DNA of 64,000 nt from Sphingomonas cavernae (GTDB taxonomy: Bacteria; Pseudomonadota; Alphaproteobacteria; Sphingomonadales; Sphingomonadaceae). The stretch's first letter is position 1. The number at the start of each line of letters is the position of its first letter. The stretch spans positions 806,001 to 870,000 of the forward strand of contig NZ_QYUM01000002.1 of assembly GCF_003590775.1 (NCBI RefSeq), in the 5' to 3' direction. Below the pieces are notes generated by a model. That model made no database searches and was not told the origin of the DNA. It saw only the letters and a list, made by a program, of their open reading frames with translations. Shown here piece by piece: positions 7,714 to 16,234 of the stretch. Position numbers and translations under genes: made by a program.

Positions 7714-9720
7714 ATGGCAGGCGATATCGAAATCCGTGAATCGTTGGTCGTTGCCGACAAGGCCGCCCCATCGACTATGCCAGGTGCCGAAGCATATCCC
7801 TCGGTGCCCGGCCGCATTCTCCATGAATATGGCGAGCGGGTCCTGATCACGGCGGATGCTGGCGCTGCCAGACCAATGGCGGCTCCAACGGCTGCCGAGG
7901 CCGTGACTGACCTTTCCGAAGTCGAGCGTTACGGCAGGGACGCCTTCCTGCTGCGCAGCAGCGCGGAGTTCATCCGCGCAAAAGCCAACCGCCCGAACGA
8001 TGGCCAGCCCTGGAACATGGCCGGTTGCCATCATCCAATTGCACCGGCCGATGAGGCAGCCGCGCCAGGCCCCGAGGCGGCGGCGCCTCCTGGCGCGCCG
8101 GGACCGACATCGGCATATCTTGAAGGTCGCGTGGCGGTGGGCGTCGTTATCGTGGACGGCCCAACTGCGGATCTCCAGTTCACCCAGGCCGAACGAACCC
8201 AGGTCGTCGCCGAGGTGCAGAACGGTCTTAGTTGGCTCGCGGCACAGAACGCTTCGGCGGGCATCACCTGGGTTTATGATATCCGGAATGTCTCGATTTC
8301 AACGCAGCCCGACCCGGGTGCGGCTGATCTCGAGGCACTTTGGCGCGATCCTGTCATGGCGGAACTTGGCTATGCGGCCTCCTGGGCGAGCGTTGGTCAA
8401 TATATCGAGGATAATCGGACGCGTCTCCGCACACGGTGGACCTATTGCGTATTCTTCACCAAATATCAGCTCGGCTGGTTCGCCTATGCTTCGATCGGGG
8501 GTCCTCGGATCGTGATGCAATATGCGAATGACGGCTGGGGTCCGGACAATATCGATCGGGTCTTTACCCACGAGACCGGCCATATCTTCGGCGCTCCCGA
8601 CGAATATGCGAGTTCGGGGTGCAACTGCGCCGGGAACTGGGGTCGGTTCGGCCAACCGAATGTAAACTGCCAGAACTGCGCGCCAAGTGGCGGCGTCGAT
8701 TGCCTGATGAAGGGCAACAGTTGGACGATGTGCGAGCGCACGCCCGCACATCTCGGCTGGTTGAGCGCATTCCCGCCCGCGCGCGGAACGCCGCAGCTCC
8801 TTCAAAGCCGGTTTGGCGCCAAGGGAAATTTCGAGTTTGTGGTTCCGGATGCCTCAACCGGCATCCGCTTCAGCTGGCGCAACAACGACGATCCAAACCT
8901 ATTATGGGCCGGTACGCTGCGCTTCGGTGATGGCTTGGGCGCAGTTGACTCGCTGAGCATGATACAGTCAAACTTTGGCAGTCCAGGCAATCTTGAACTG
9001 ATCGCACGATCGGGCGACCGCCTGTGGTTTTTCTGGCGCGACAGCGGGCCGGGCTTCCGCTGGAGTGGGCCCTTTCCACTATTTTCCGGCGCGCGTGGCA
9101 ATCCAGCGCTGATCCAGGGGCGCTTTGGCTCAAAGGGCAATTTCGAGCTGGTCGCCCCTGCGGTCGGCGGCGGCATCTGGTTTGCCTGGCGCAACAATGA
9201 TGTCGGCAATCTGCCCTGGTCCGTTCCCGTCCGGTTTGGCGCCCGCGCCGGTCTGGTCGACGCGTTGACCATGGTCCAGTCGAATTTCGGGAGTCCGGGC
9301 AACCTCGAGCTGGTCAGCCGCACGGGTACGCAGCTCCACTTCTTCTGGCGCGATAGCGGTCCCGCGTTCAATTGGAACGGTCCCTTCCCTCTCTTTGGTG
9401 GCGCGCGCGGCAATCCCGTTCTTGTCCAGAGCCGCTTCGGCACCAAGGGCAATTTCGAGCTCGTCTACCCCGCAAGCGATGGCGGAATCTGGTTTGCCTG
9501 GCGCAACAACGATTCCGGAAGTCTACCTTGGTCCGCACCAATCAAGTTCGCCACGTCGATCGGCATGGTGGACGAGATCACGATGATACAGTCGAACTTC
9601 GGCAGTCCCGGCAATCTTGAGCTCATTGCCAGAACAGGTAGCCGCCTGTGGTTCTTCTGGCGCGACAGTGGTCCAGGATTCCAGTGGAACGGGCCCTTCG
9701 AGCTGCGCACAGCGCCGTGA
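7714..9720 (+). CDS. Metzincin-type metalloprotease with propeller-like repeats
   Basis: This 668-aa protein carries THETGHIFGAPDEY at residues 285-298, the metzincin zinc site H-E-x-x-H-x-x-G-x-x-D (His286, Glu287, His290, Asp296), with a plausible Met-turn at Met332 (DCLMKG). Several Cys lie between them. Residues 1-110 look like a pro-region and 111-130 are an Ala/Pro linker. Residues 358-668 are three 104-aa repeats, each of two half-repeats ending in F-x-W-R-N-N-D or FFWRDSGP, resembling PLL-type lectin or sialidase-like propeller blades. I chose the ATG at 7714 because GAGGAGG lies 5-6 bases upstream. No Sec signal is visible, which is odd for a metzincin. Export by another route or intracellular action are both possible. 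Confidence 0.8.
   Translation: MAGDIEIRESLVVADKAAPSTMPGAEAYPSVPGRILHEYGERVLITADAGAARPMAAPTAAEAVTDLSEVERYGRDAFLLRSSAEFIRAKANRPNDGQPWNMAGCHHPIAPADEAAAPGPEAAAPPGAPGPTSAYLEGRVAVGVVIVDGPTADLQFTQAERTQVVAEVQNGLSWLAAQNASAGITWVYDIRNVSISTQPDPGAADLEALWRDPVMAELGYAASWASVGQYIEDNRTRLRTRWTYCVFFTKYQLGWFAYASIGGPRIVMQYANDGWGPDNIDRVFTHETGHIFGAPDEYASSGCNCAGNWGRFGQPNVNCQNCAPSGGVDCLMKGNSWTMCERTPAHLGWLSAFPPARGTPQLLQSRFGAKGNFEFVVPDASTGIRFSWRNNDDPNLLWAGTLRFGDGLGAVDSLSMIQSNFGSPGNLELIARSGDRLWFFWRDSGPGFRWSGPFPLFSGARGNPALIQGRFGSKGNFELVAPAVGGGIWFAWRNNDVGNLPWSVPVRFGARAGLVDALTMVQSNFGSPGNLELVSRTGTQLHFFWRDSGPAFNWNGPFPLFGGARGNPVLVQSRFGTKGNFELVYPASDGGIWFAWRNNDSGSLPWSAPIKFATSIGMVDEITMIQSNFGSPGNLELIARTGSRLWFFWRDSGPGFQWNGPFELRTAP
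8785..9717 (+). repeat. Three tandem 312-bp coding repeats
   Basis: Within the metzincin gene the units run 8785-9096, 9097-9408 and 9409-9717. Each encodes 104 residues (103 in the last) beginning G-N-P or G-T-P and containing the fixed block QSNFGSPGNLEL. Units 2 and 3 agree at about 71 of 103 residues by my count, and the DNA is also visibly similar. Recent duplication or recombination between units is likely, and assembly or copy-number variation here is possible. Confidence 0.85.
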
Positions 9721-10149
9721 GCACGCAATATTGGACAGTCGTCGTCGAGCGACCGAAAATTCATGGCTTGCGTGATTTTCGCTGACGTTCGCAACGGCAC
9801 CGGCGCATTCATGGAATGCGCAGGGGGTCATATGAAGGTCGCCGCCACGGCATGGACGCTGATAGGCGCCAGTTCGCTGTCGTCTGCAGGCCCACAATGT
9901 TGCAGATGAGCTACGCGTCTCTCCGGAACCGTGCGATTTGCGTCCGCGGCGCTGTTCGTTCTGCTCTTTATGACCTTGTTGCGAAACGCATATTCTGGCG
10001 CGACGCCGAGACGTCCAAGACCTTCGATCGTATCGACCCCATCCCCGCTTCAAACCTGCAGATGGTGGCTGGGCAAAGGCTGGATGAGATTGTCCGCTGG
10101 CCTGCCAATCCGGGGCGGTCGCAGCCACTTCCGCCGGGACCGGATACTG
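9721..10149. other. Gene-free gap with one hairpin
   Basis: This 429-base stretch lies between the metzincin stop and the 3' end of the convergent phosphatase gene. A perfect inverted repeat GCGCATTC-ATG-GAATGCGC lies at 9803-9821 without a following T-run. A GTG-started frame from 9931 begins with a signal-like stretch but runs into the phosphatase gene and degenerates. I see no supported gene. Confidence 0.4.
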
Positions 10150-11295
10150 TCATCCGGGGCGGTTTATGAACTCGTGGCGGAAGGCCTCGGTGGTTGCGCC
10201 ATCCTTTCCGACCGCGAGCATCCGGACAACCATCCTGTCGCCTGCTAGCGTAACGTGACTGAAGCCCCAGCTTCCGCCATCAGCCCAGAGCTGGTCGAGT
10301 TGCGGCCAACGCTTTTGCTGCCATGTCTGGAAGGGAAGATCGATTGGCCGCGCTTTCGCCCCTGCGCCGGAGACGATATTGGGAAGGACGCGTGCTGTGC
10401 CGTCCGCGGCCTTACCCGTGCAGCTATCGCCCTGCAGCTCCATGGTATGCTGATGTCCTGCAAAATAGGCATCGGCATGCCGGCATAGCATGGGCAGCAT
10501 CAGCTCGCGGAGCGCGATCGACTGGGCATATTTTGAATCGGCACGCGACTGCCAGAGCGGATGGTGCCCCATCACGATCTTCCATTTCGCCTTCGATGCG
10601 GCGAGCGCCCGCTCGAGCCATTTGAGCTGGCCGTGCTCCGCTTCGGTCGCGGGCAGCGCATTGGTGCCACCGCCCTGCTTCTGTTTGCCCGTTGGAACCA
10701 TCACACCGTCCGCGCTCGATTTCATGTCAGGCAGGCTGAGCGGCGCTAGCAGCATTTCGGTATCGACGACGAAGATCTCGACTTGTCCGCCAAGCCCGGG
10801 CGGTTGGACGCTGTAGAACAGTCCGTTCATGTGCATCGGCGGATTGCGTTCGAGGAAATCAGCCTGTGCCAGCGCGCCCGCGCGCGAACTGTGCCAGTCG
10901 TGATTGCCCAGCGCGACATAGATCCGGAAATCGCGGCCAAGGCTCGCCAATGGGCCAAAGGGTTCAGTGAAGCGCGTCCGGAAGAGTTCAGCATCGCCCG
11001 CATCACCCGCCGCGCCATTCTCGTAGATATTGTCCCCCACCATCAGGCCGAAACGGCAATCAGCGGTGCTGCAATATTGATGCATCGCCTGGGCGACGGG
11101 CATCAAACCGCTTTTGCCCGGCGTGGCGCTCACATAGCCCGTATCGCCGACCACGAGGAAGCCGGTGCTTGCCGCCGTCCCCGTCGCGGCCGGCGTGACT
11201 GGGGATCGGGGCTGCATTGCGCACGCCCCGAGCGGGAGCAGCATGAAAAGCGCAGCCGCGCGTTTTCCCGCGATATTCCGGAATTGCAGCATCAT
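10150..11295 (-). CDS. Metallophosphoesterase (purple acid phosphatase-like) lipoprotein
   Basis: This 381-aa protein starts at the ATG at 11295 behind GGAGGA. It has a lipoprotein signal ending L-P-L-G-A-C. Calcineurin-like phosphoesterase motifs follow in order: VVGDTGY (D-x-G), LMVGDNIY (G-D-N), ALGNHDW (G-N-H-D), MGHHPLW and FAGHQHTME (G-H-x-H). These bind two metal ions. The D-N-I-Y and N-H-D forms fit the purple acid phosphatase branch. The gene lies 61 bases downstream of the TonB receptor on the same strand and probably shares its regulation. It may release phosphate or a ligand for the receptor from an organic ester, which is inference. Confidence 0.88.
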   Translation of the reverse strand: MMLQFRNIAGKRAAALFMLLPLGACAMQPRSPVTPAATGTAASTGFLVVGDTGYVSATPGKSGLMPVAQAMHQYCSTADCRFGLMVGDNIYENGAAGDAGDAELFRTRFTEPFGPLASLGRDFRIYVALGNHDWHSSRAGALAQADFLERNPPMHMNGLFYSVQPPGLGGQVEIFVVDTEMLLAPLSLPDMKSSADGVMVPTGKQKQGGGTNALPATEAEHGQLKWLERALAASKAKWKIVMGHHPLWQSRADSKYAQSIALRELMLPMLCRHADAYFAGHQHTMELQGDSCTGKAADGTARVLPNIVSGAGAKARPIDLPFQTWQQKRWPQLDQLWADGGSWGFSHVTLAGDRMVVRMLAVGKDGATTEAFRHEFINRPG

Positions 11296-11356
11296 GTCTT
11301 TCCTCCGGGGCCGGGGGCAAAGTGGCGCGGCCACTCACCCCGGTCCAGCTGTCCGT

Positions 11357-14300
11357 TCAGAATTTGAACTCGATCCCCGCATAGAAAGATCGACCGGCAA
11401 CGTCATAGTCGCCGGAGAAGTTGAGCGGGTCGCCATTCACCGTGCCGTCGGGCAGGAAAGGGCTGATGCTGTTGAACAGATTGCGAATACCCGCATAGAG
11501 CTTGAAGCCCTTGATCGCTTCGGGCTCCATGCTGACATAGGCATCGTGACGCCAGCGATCCCCCAGGTAGAGATAGAGGGGATTGGTGATCCCGGCGGCG
11601 ATCGCGTCGTCGCGCCGGTCACGGCTGTCGAGGGCCTTGCCCGTATAGTTCGTCGTCCAGCGGACGTAGAACGGGCCGTCCGCGTAGCTGATCGATGCAT
11701 TGCCCTGGTTCACCCAATCACCAATCTCGCCCTTGAAATTGTTGACGCGGGTGCCATCGCGGCCCTCATATTCCAGTTCGGACTTCAACAGACGCGAATA
11801 GAGGATGCGCGCACTGAACTGGCCGTCCGACGACAGCCATTGCGGCGCCATGAATACATAATTGGCCGCAACATCGATCCCCGAACGCTTGATCGAATTG
11901 AGGTTGAACTGGCGGTTGAGGATGCGCGTAAGCTGGCCATCGCCATCGCGCGTGATTTCCCCGCAATAGGCGTTGTTGGGGAAATTATCGGGATCAAGAT
12001 AGCATTCACGCAGAATATCGGGATTGTCGAGCGCGTCGATCGCATCCTTGATCTTGATATTGAAATAATCGACCGTCAGCGAAAATCCCGGGATCACGGT
12101 CGGCGTCAAGACGGCGCCAAAGGTTATCGTATCGGCGGTTTCTTCCTTTAGATCCGGGTTACCCGAATTGGGTCCCTGGATGCTCGTCGTTTCCTGTTCG
12201 AAACTGCCATTGGCGGCAATTGCGGCGGCGATCGCGGGAATGGCGCGGCAATTGGTTGCCGCCACACCTTGTGTCGTCGCGGTCACGCCATCGCAGATAT
12301 CGACCACGGTATCGGCATCGTCACGCGGGGGCGAGAACAGCTCGGTCAGATCGGGTGAACGCTGGGCGCGCGCATATTGCCCCCGGAAACGCAGCCCGCG
12401 CACCGGTGCCCATTCGCCACCCGCCTTGTAACTGAACACCGTGCCCACACCATCGACGCTGTAATCGGCGATGCGGAATGCCGCATCAAAGCTGAGCGAA
12501 TCCGCGAAAGGCACGTTGGACAATATGGGTGCGTCAAACTCGATAAAGGCTTCCTTGGCCTTGATCTTGCCGTCAAACTCGGGGACGAACGATGCCGAAC
12601 CCACCCCACGCCGCGTTACCTCATCGGTACGCAGCGACTGCTTGTCCGTACGATATTCAGCGCCCAGCGCCATGCGCAGCGGACCGCCTGGCAGATTGAA
12701 CAACGGGCCGGTGGCGAACGCCTGAACCACGTCCTGCCGCACGGTGCCGTCGGTCACCATCGTCGTGCGGATATAATCCGCCGCTGCGGCTGACATGGAA
12801 TTGACGCCGAACAAATTGACCGGAACGCAGCCATCGGCGCGCGCCTGTGCGTTGATGCAGCGAATCTGCGCGGGGTTTGCGGGATCACGTTCGGCGGCCA
12901 GCGCGAATTTCAGCCGCTCCAGATTGATCAGGTTCTGGCGTTCCTGATGCTGCGTGAACTTGCCATAGCCATAGCTCGCTTCCCAGGACCAGCCGCCGCC
13001 CAGATTGCCCTTGAACCCCGCCCATGCACGCAGCGTGTCGCGATCGTTGCTCGTCACACGCTCGCCCAGTTCCTTCAACCGGCGCGAAAAGGTGATGCCC
13101 GACGCCGGGGCCCCCGTCGCGATGGCGGTGGGGACAAAGGGATTGGTGCGCGCGATCGTGCCGACGGTGAACTCGTCGGTCTGGCCGAAAGTGGTGGAGT
13201 TCGTAACGGTCGCGAAATCCCGGTTGGACCAGGTATCGACGTCGGAAAACTGGACCTGAGAGAAGAAGTTGATCGCGTCGCTGAAAGCGAAGTTGAACTT
13301 GCCCGCGATCATCCGCGACGTGCGTGGCACCGAAATCGGCAGCACATCGCGCGTTTCATAGCCATCACGCGCGCCGACAAAACCCGTCTTCAGCCCCGTT
13401 TCATCATAGAAAAAGGCATTGCCGCGGAAACGCCCGCCAAAGATGGTCGTGCTCTTTGCGGGGGAGGTGGTGGTGTTGGTCGCGGGATTATAGCTGATCG
13501 ATGTCAGCGCACGATCGCGATCATAGGCCATCAACCCATATTCTTTTTCATAGGTCGCGCCGATGATGATTGATGCGCGATCATCGAGAAAGCTTTTGCC
13601 CGCCAAGATCGACGCGCGGAAATCTTCATCCCCGCCGCCGCCCGTGATGGACGTACCATATCGTATGCCCAGCTTCACGCCGTCATACTTCTCGAGCGTG
13701 ATGATGTTGACCACGCCTGCAATTGCGTCCGAACCATAGACCGCGGATGCGCCGCCGGTGACGATATCGGTGCGTTCGATGAAGAAGGTCGGGATCGTGC
13801 TGGTGCTGACGCGGTTTGCGGTGACGCTGTTCGAGACGGTGCGACGGCCGTCGATCAAGATCAGCGTGCGGTTGTCGCCCAGGTTGCGCAGGTCGATGGT
13901 GCTGAGACCCGCGCTCGAAATCTCGTCGCGCGAATTGGCGATGTTGATACCCGAGGTTACACCCGGATAGTCGAGCAGGATCTCGCTGAGTTCGACCGAC
14001 CCCGACGCCTCGATATCGAGGCGGCTGACGGCGGTGACGGGCACGTTGCTTTCGGTGGCGGCGCGCGCGATGCGCGATCCTGTAACGACGATCTCTTCGG
14101 CCGCATCCTCACCGGAGGCTAGCGCCTCCGGCGCCGATCGCCCCTCGCTGACCAGTATGGCGCCCTCCGAATCGAGGCGGGCGTTGATTTCGGTCCCCTG
14201 GAGGAGCTGGCGAACCGCCTGTTCGGGGGTAAAGCGACCGTCGAGCCTGGGCGCGCGACGGCCAGCCACGGTCCGCTCGTCGAATATGATATTGGTGCCG

Positions 14301-14452
14301 CTCTGCATCGCAACCGCGCGCAGCGCATCGGCGAGCGACTGTTGCCGGATACTGAAATTACGCGCTTCCGCGGCCAGCGCGGGCGCCGACGCTACAGCGC
14401 TCCAAATCGCGGTCGCCAGCAACGCGCCGCGGATTTTTTGTCTCCCGATCAT
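11357..14452 (-). CDS. TonB-dependent receptor with STN signalling domain
   Basis: This roughly 1031-aa outer-membrane receptor has a Sec signal cleaved near ALA-AEA. An STN (secretin/TonB short N-terminal) domain follows at about residues 30-100. The TonB-box/plug start is EEIVVTGSRIAR, and the plug holds YGSDAIAGVVNI. A long beta-barrel ends in aromatic FYAGIEFKF, as required for barrel assembly. The STN domain means it signals to the FecR protein encoded just upstream, as FecA does. The ATG at 14452 fits the G-run better than the adjacent ATG at 14455. The substrate cannot be read from sequence; iron chelates or plant-derived compounds are usual for sphingomonads. Confidence 0.92.
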   Translation of the reverse strand: MIGRQKIRGALLATAIWSAVASAPALAAEARNFSIRQQSLADALRAVAMQSGTNIIFDERTVAGRRAPRLDGRFTPEQAVRQLLQGTEINARLDSEGAILVSEGRSAPEALASGEDAAEEIVVTGSRIARAATESNVPVTAVSRLDIEASGSVELSEILLDYPGVTSGINIANSRDEISSAGLSTIDLRNLGDNRTLILIDGRRTVSNSVTANRVSTSTIPTFFIERTDIVTGGASAVYGSDAIAGVVNIITLEKYDGVKLGIRYGTSITGGGGDEDFRASILAGKSFLDDRASIIIGATYEKEYGLMAYDRDRALTSISYNPATNTTTSPAKSTTIFGGRFRGNAFFYDETGLKTGFVGARDGYETRDVLPISVPRTSRMIAGKFNFAFSDAINFFSQVQFSDVDTWSNRDFATVTNSTTFGQTDEFTVGTIARTNPFVPTAIATGAPASGITFSRRLKELGERVTSNDRDTLRAWAGFKGNLGGGWSWEASYGYGKFTQHQERQNLINLERLKFALAAERDPANPAQIRCINAQARADGCVPVNLFGVNSMSAAAADYIRTTMVTDGTVRQDVVQAFATGPLFNLPGGPLRMALGAEYRTDKQSLRTDEVTRRGVGSASFVPEFDGKIKAKEAFIEFDAPILSNVPFADSLSFDAAFRIADYSVDGVGTVFSYKAGGEWAPVRGLRFRGQYARAQRSPDLTELFSPPRDDADTVVDICDGVTATTQGVAATNCRAIPAIAAAIAANGSFEQETTSIQGPNSGNPDLKEETADTITFGAVLTPTVIPGFSLTVDYFNIKIKDAIDALDNPDILRECYLDPDNFPNNAYCGEITRDGDGQLTRILNRQFNLNSIKRSGIDVAANYVFMAPQWLSSDGQFSARILYSRLLKSELEYEGRDGTRVNNFKGEIGDWVNQGNASISYADGPFYVRWTTNYTGKALDSRDRRDDAIAAGITNPLYLYLGDRWRHDAYVSMEPEAIKGFKLYAGIRNLFNSISPFLPDGTVNGDPLNFSGDYDVAGRSFYAGIEFKF

Positions 14453-14512
14453 CATACCCCCTGACTTATTTTTTCGTCCCGGAAGGTAAGACGTCGCGGC
14501 AGGGCAAATACC

Positions 14513-15427
14513 CTACCCCTGTTTTTTCGAGATGCGGATTTCGCTGCCGGTGTCGATGATCTCGAGATCGTAATAGCGCGCGATCGTTCGCAGGGCGGCG
14601 AGCGGATCCTTGGTTTCGAACACGCCGCTCACGCGCGCATCGGGGTCGATGGCGCCGATGACGAGTGGCCTGTCGGCATAGCGCGCTATCTCGTGCAACG
14701 CCTCGCCCAGCGGCATCGCCGCATAGACGAGGCGCCCCTCGCTCCACGCTGCGGCGGCATCGAGATTGGTCGCGCCGAGCGTGACATCCCGCCCCGGCAC
14801 GCTCACCGCGCGCTGCGCGGGAGCGAGCACCACGCTCTTGGCGCGCTTGCGATCGACGCGTACCTTGCCATGAATCAGTACGACATCGACGCGGTCGCCC
14901 TCGTGCAGCACATCGAACGCAGTGCCGAGCGCAGTGATCCGAACGTCGCCCGCATCGACCACGAATGGGCGCCGCGCGTCGGCGCGTACGTCGAAACGCG
15001 CGCGCCCCTTGCGCAGCGCGAGCCTCCGCGTGCCGGGTTCCAGATCGACGTCGATCGCGGAATCGGTGTCGAGCACCACCGCGCTGCCATCGGCGAGGCT
15101 GACGCGCCGTTGTTCGCCTACGCGCGTGGCGTAATCGGGCTGCATCATCTGCCATGAAAGCGTGAACGCCCCGAGCGCCGCGATCACCAATGCCCCGCCC
15201 GCCAGTCCCCGACGCCGCGTCCGCGTGCGTTCACGTGCACCGGCAGCGAGCGGCGCGGCCGCATCCCAGCGCGCGACGAGCCGCGCATAGCTTCGCTGGT
15301 TGTCGGGATCGGCGGCGAGCCACTGGTTGAAACGCTCGAGATCGTCGTCGTTGCGCACGTCCGACTGCATCCGCGCGAACCAGTCGGCGGCCTCGCGGCG
15401 CGTCTGCTCGGTTTCGGCCACGGTCAC
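14513..15427 (-). CDS. fecR: FecR-family anti-sigma factor
   Basis: This 304-aa inner-membrane regulator has an N-terminal DUF4880-type cytoplasmic segment (EAADWFARMQ, then FNQWLAADPDNQ). One membrane helix lies at about residues 74-92 (LAGGALVIAALGAFTLSW). The periplasmic FecR domain includes GEQRRVSLADGSAVVLDT and the DVRITALGTAFDV block. The C-terminal STN-interacting part reads VSGVFETKDPLAALRTIARY. It relays the receptor signal to the ECF sigma factor. It starts with GTG in a GTGA overlap with the sigma gene, so the two are translationally coupled. Confidence 0.92.
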   Translation of the reverse strand: MTVAETEQTRREAADWFARMQSDVRNDDDLERFNQWLAADPDNQRSYARLVARWDAAAPLAAGARERTRTRRRGLAGGALVIAALGAFTLSWQMMQPDYATRVGEQRRVSLADGSAVVLDTDSAIDVDLEPGTRRLALRKGRARFDVRADARRPFVVDAGDVRITALGTAFDVLHEGDRVDVVLIHGKVRVDRKRAKSVVLAPAQRAVSVPGRDVTLGATNLDAAAAWSEGRLVYAAMPLGEALHEIARYADRPLVIGAIDPDARVSGVFETKDPLAALRTIARYYDLEIIDTGSEIRISKKQG

Positions 15428-16020
15428 AGAAGGTCTCCTGCGGTCCGGTCGAAATGCGCGATCGCGCGCGCCATGTGCTTCTCCACCGCCTTGATGCTGA
15501 TGCCGAGCTGCGCGCCGATCATGCTGTAGGTCATGCCGTCGACGCGGCTCATCATGAATACCTGCCGGCTGCGCGGCGGTAGCATGCCGAGCAGGCGCAT
15601 GAACTCGCGGATCGCGTCGCGCGCGAGCAGGACGCGCAGCGGCGAGGGCTTGGGGTCGGCGATCTCGATCTGCTCGTCGATCGCCACGACCTGCGGGCCG
15701 CGCGCACGACGGCGCGCGCCGTCGGCCAGCAGGTTGGCGATTGTCCGTTTGAGATAGGCAAGCGGATTGGCGATCTCTGTCGCTCCGCCGAGCACGCGCG
15801 CATAGGCGTCCTGCACCACATCTTCGGCCGCCTGGGTCTGCCCCGTCAGCCGGCTTGCATAACGCACCAGCTCGGCGCGTTCCGCTGCGACGGAATCGCC
15901 CAAGAATACCCCGCCAAGGTCTGTCGCCCCTTTGGCGGCGGATCTACGAAACGAAGACACTCCCTTGTCCTCCCCACCTGCGCTGCGCGTTGCGTAAGGT
16001 CTGCGCCGGCAGAAGTCCAT
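15424..16020 (-). CDS. FecI-like ECF sigma factor
   Basis: This is an RNA polymerase sigma factor of the ECF/FecI kind, 198 aa from the ATG at 16020. Region 2 includes AEDVVQDAYARVL. Region 4 includes LPPRSRQVFMMSRVDGMTYSMIGAQLGIS followed by KAVEKHMARAIAHF in shorter blocks of the usual pattern. A GTG at 15960, with GGGGAGG upstream, may be the true start, since the first 20 residues are atypical. It should direct transcription of the downstream TonB receptor and phosphatase genes after release by FecR. Confidence 0.92.
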   Translation of the reverse strand: MDFCRRRPYATRSAGGEDKGVSSFRRSAAKGATDLGGVFLGDSVAAERAELVRYASRLTGQTQAAEDVVQDAYARVLGGATEIANPLAYLKRTIANLLADGARRRARGPQVVAIDEQIEIADPKPSPLRVLLARDAIREFMRLLGMLPPRSRQVFMMSRVDGMTYSMIGAQLGISIKAVEKHMARAIAHFDRTAGDLL

Positions 16021-16234
16021 GACGGGAGATTGTTCAGTCGACCAAAGCTGGGCGCGTGATCGTCCTCACAAGGTCTTGGCCCACGCCAGAAAGCGCCTGA
16101 AAATCAGACGTTCAGCGCGCTGATTTCGCTGCTACAAAGCGGACATTCATTCAGTGGCGGTGAAATGACCGATTTGTCGTGGGGCAACACCGACTGCCCT
16201 TTAAGCACGTGGGCAGAATGCGGGTTTTGCGCGA

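Noticed and set aside
8785-9717. Tandem repeats as a CRISPR array
   Set aside because: The 312-bp units are in-frame protein repeats with no spacers.
9931-10248. GTG-started frame with a signal-like N-terminus
   Set aside because: It loses coding character after 30 residues and runs into the convergent phosphatase gene.
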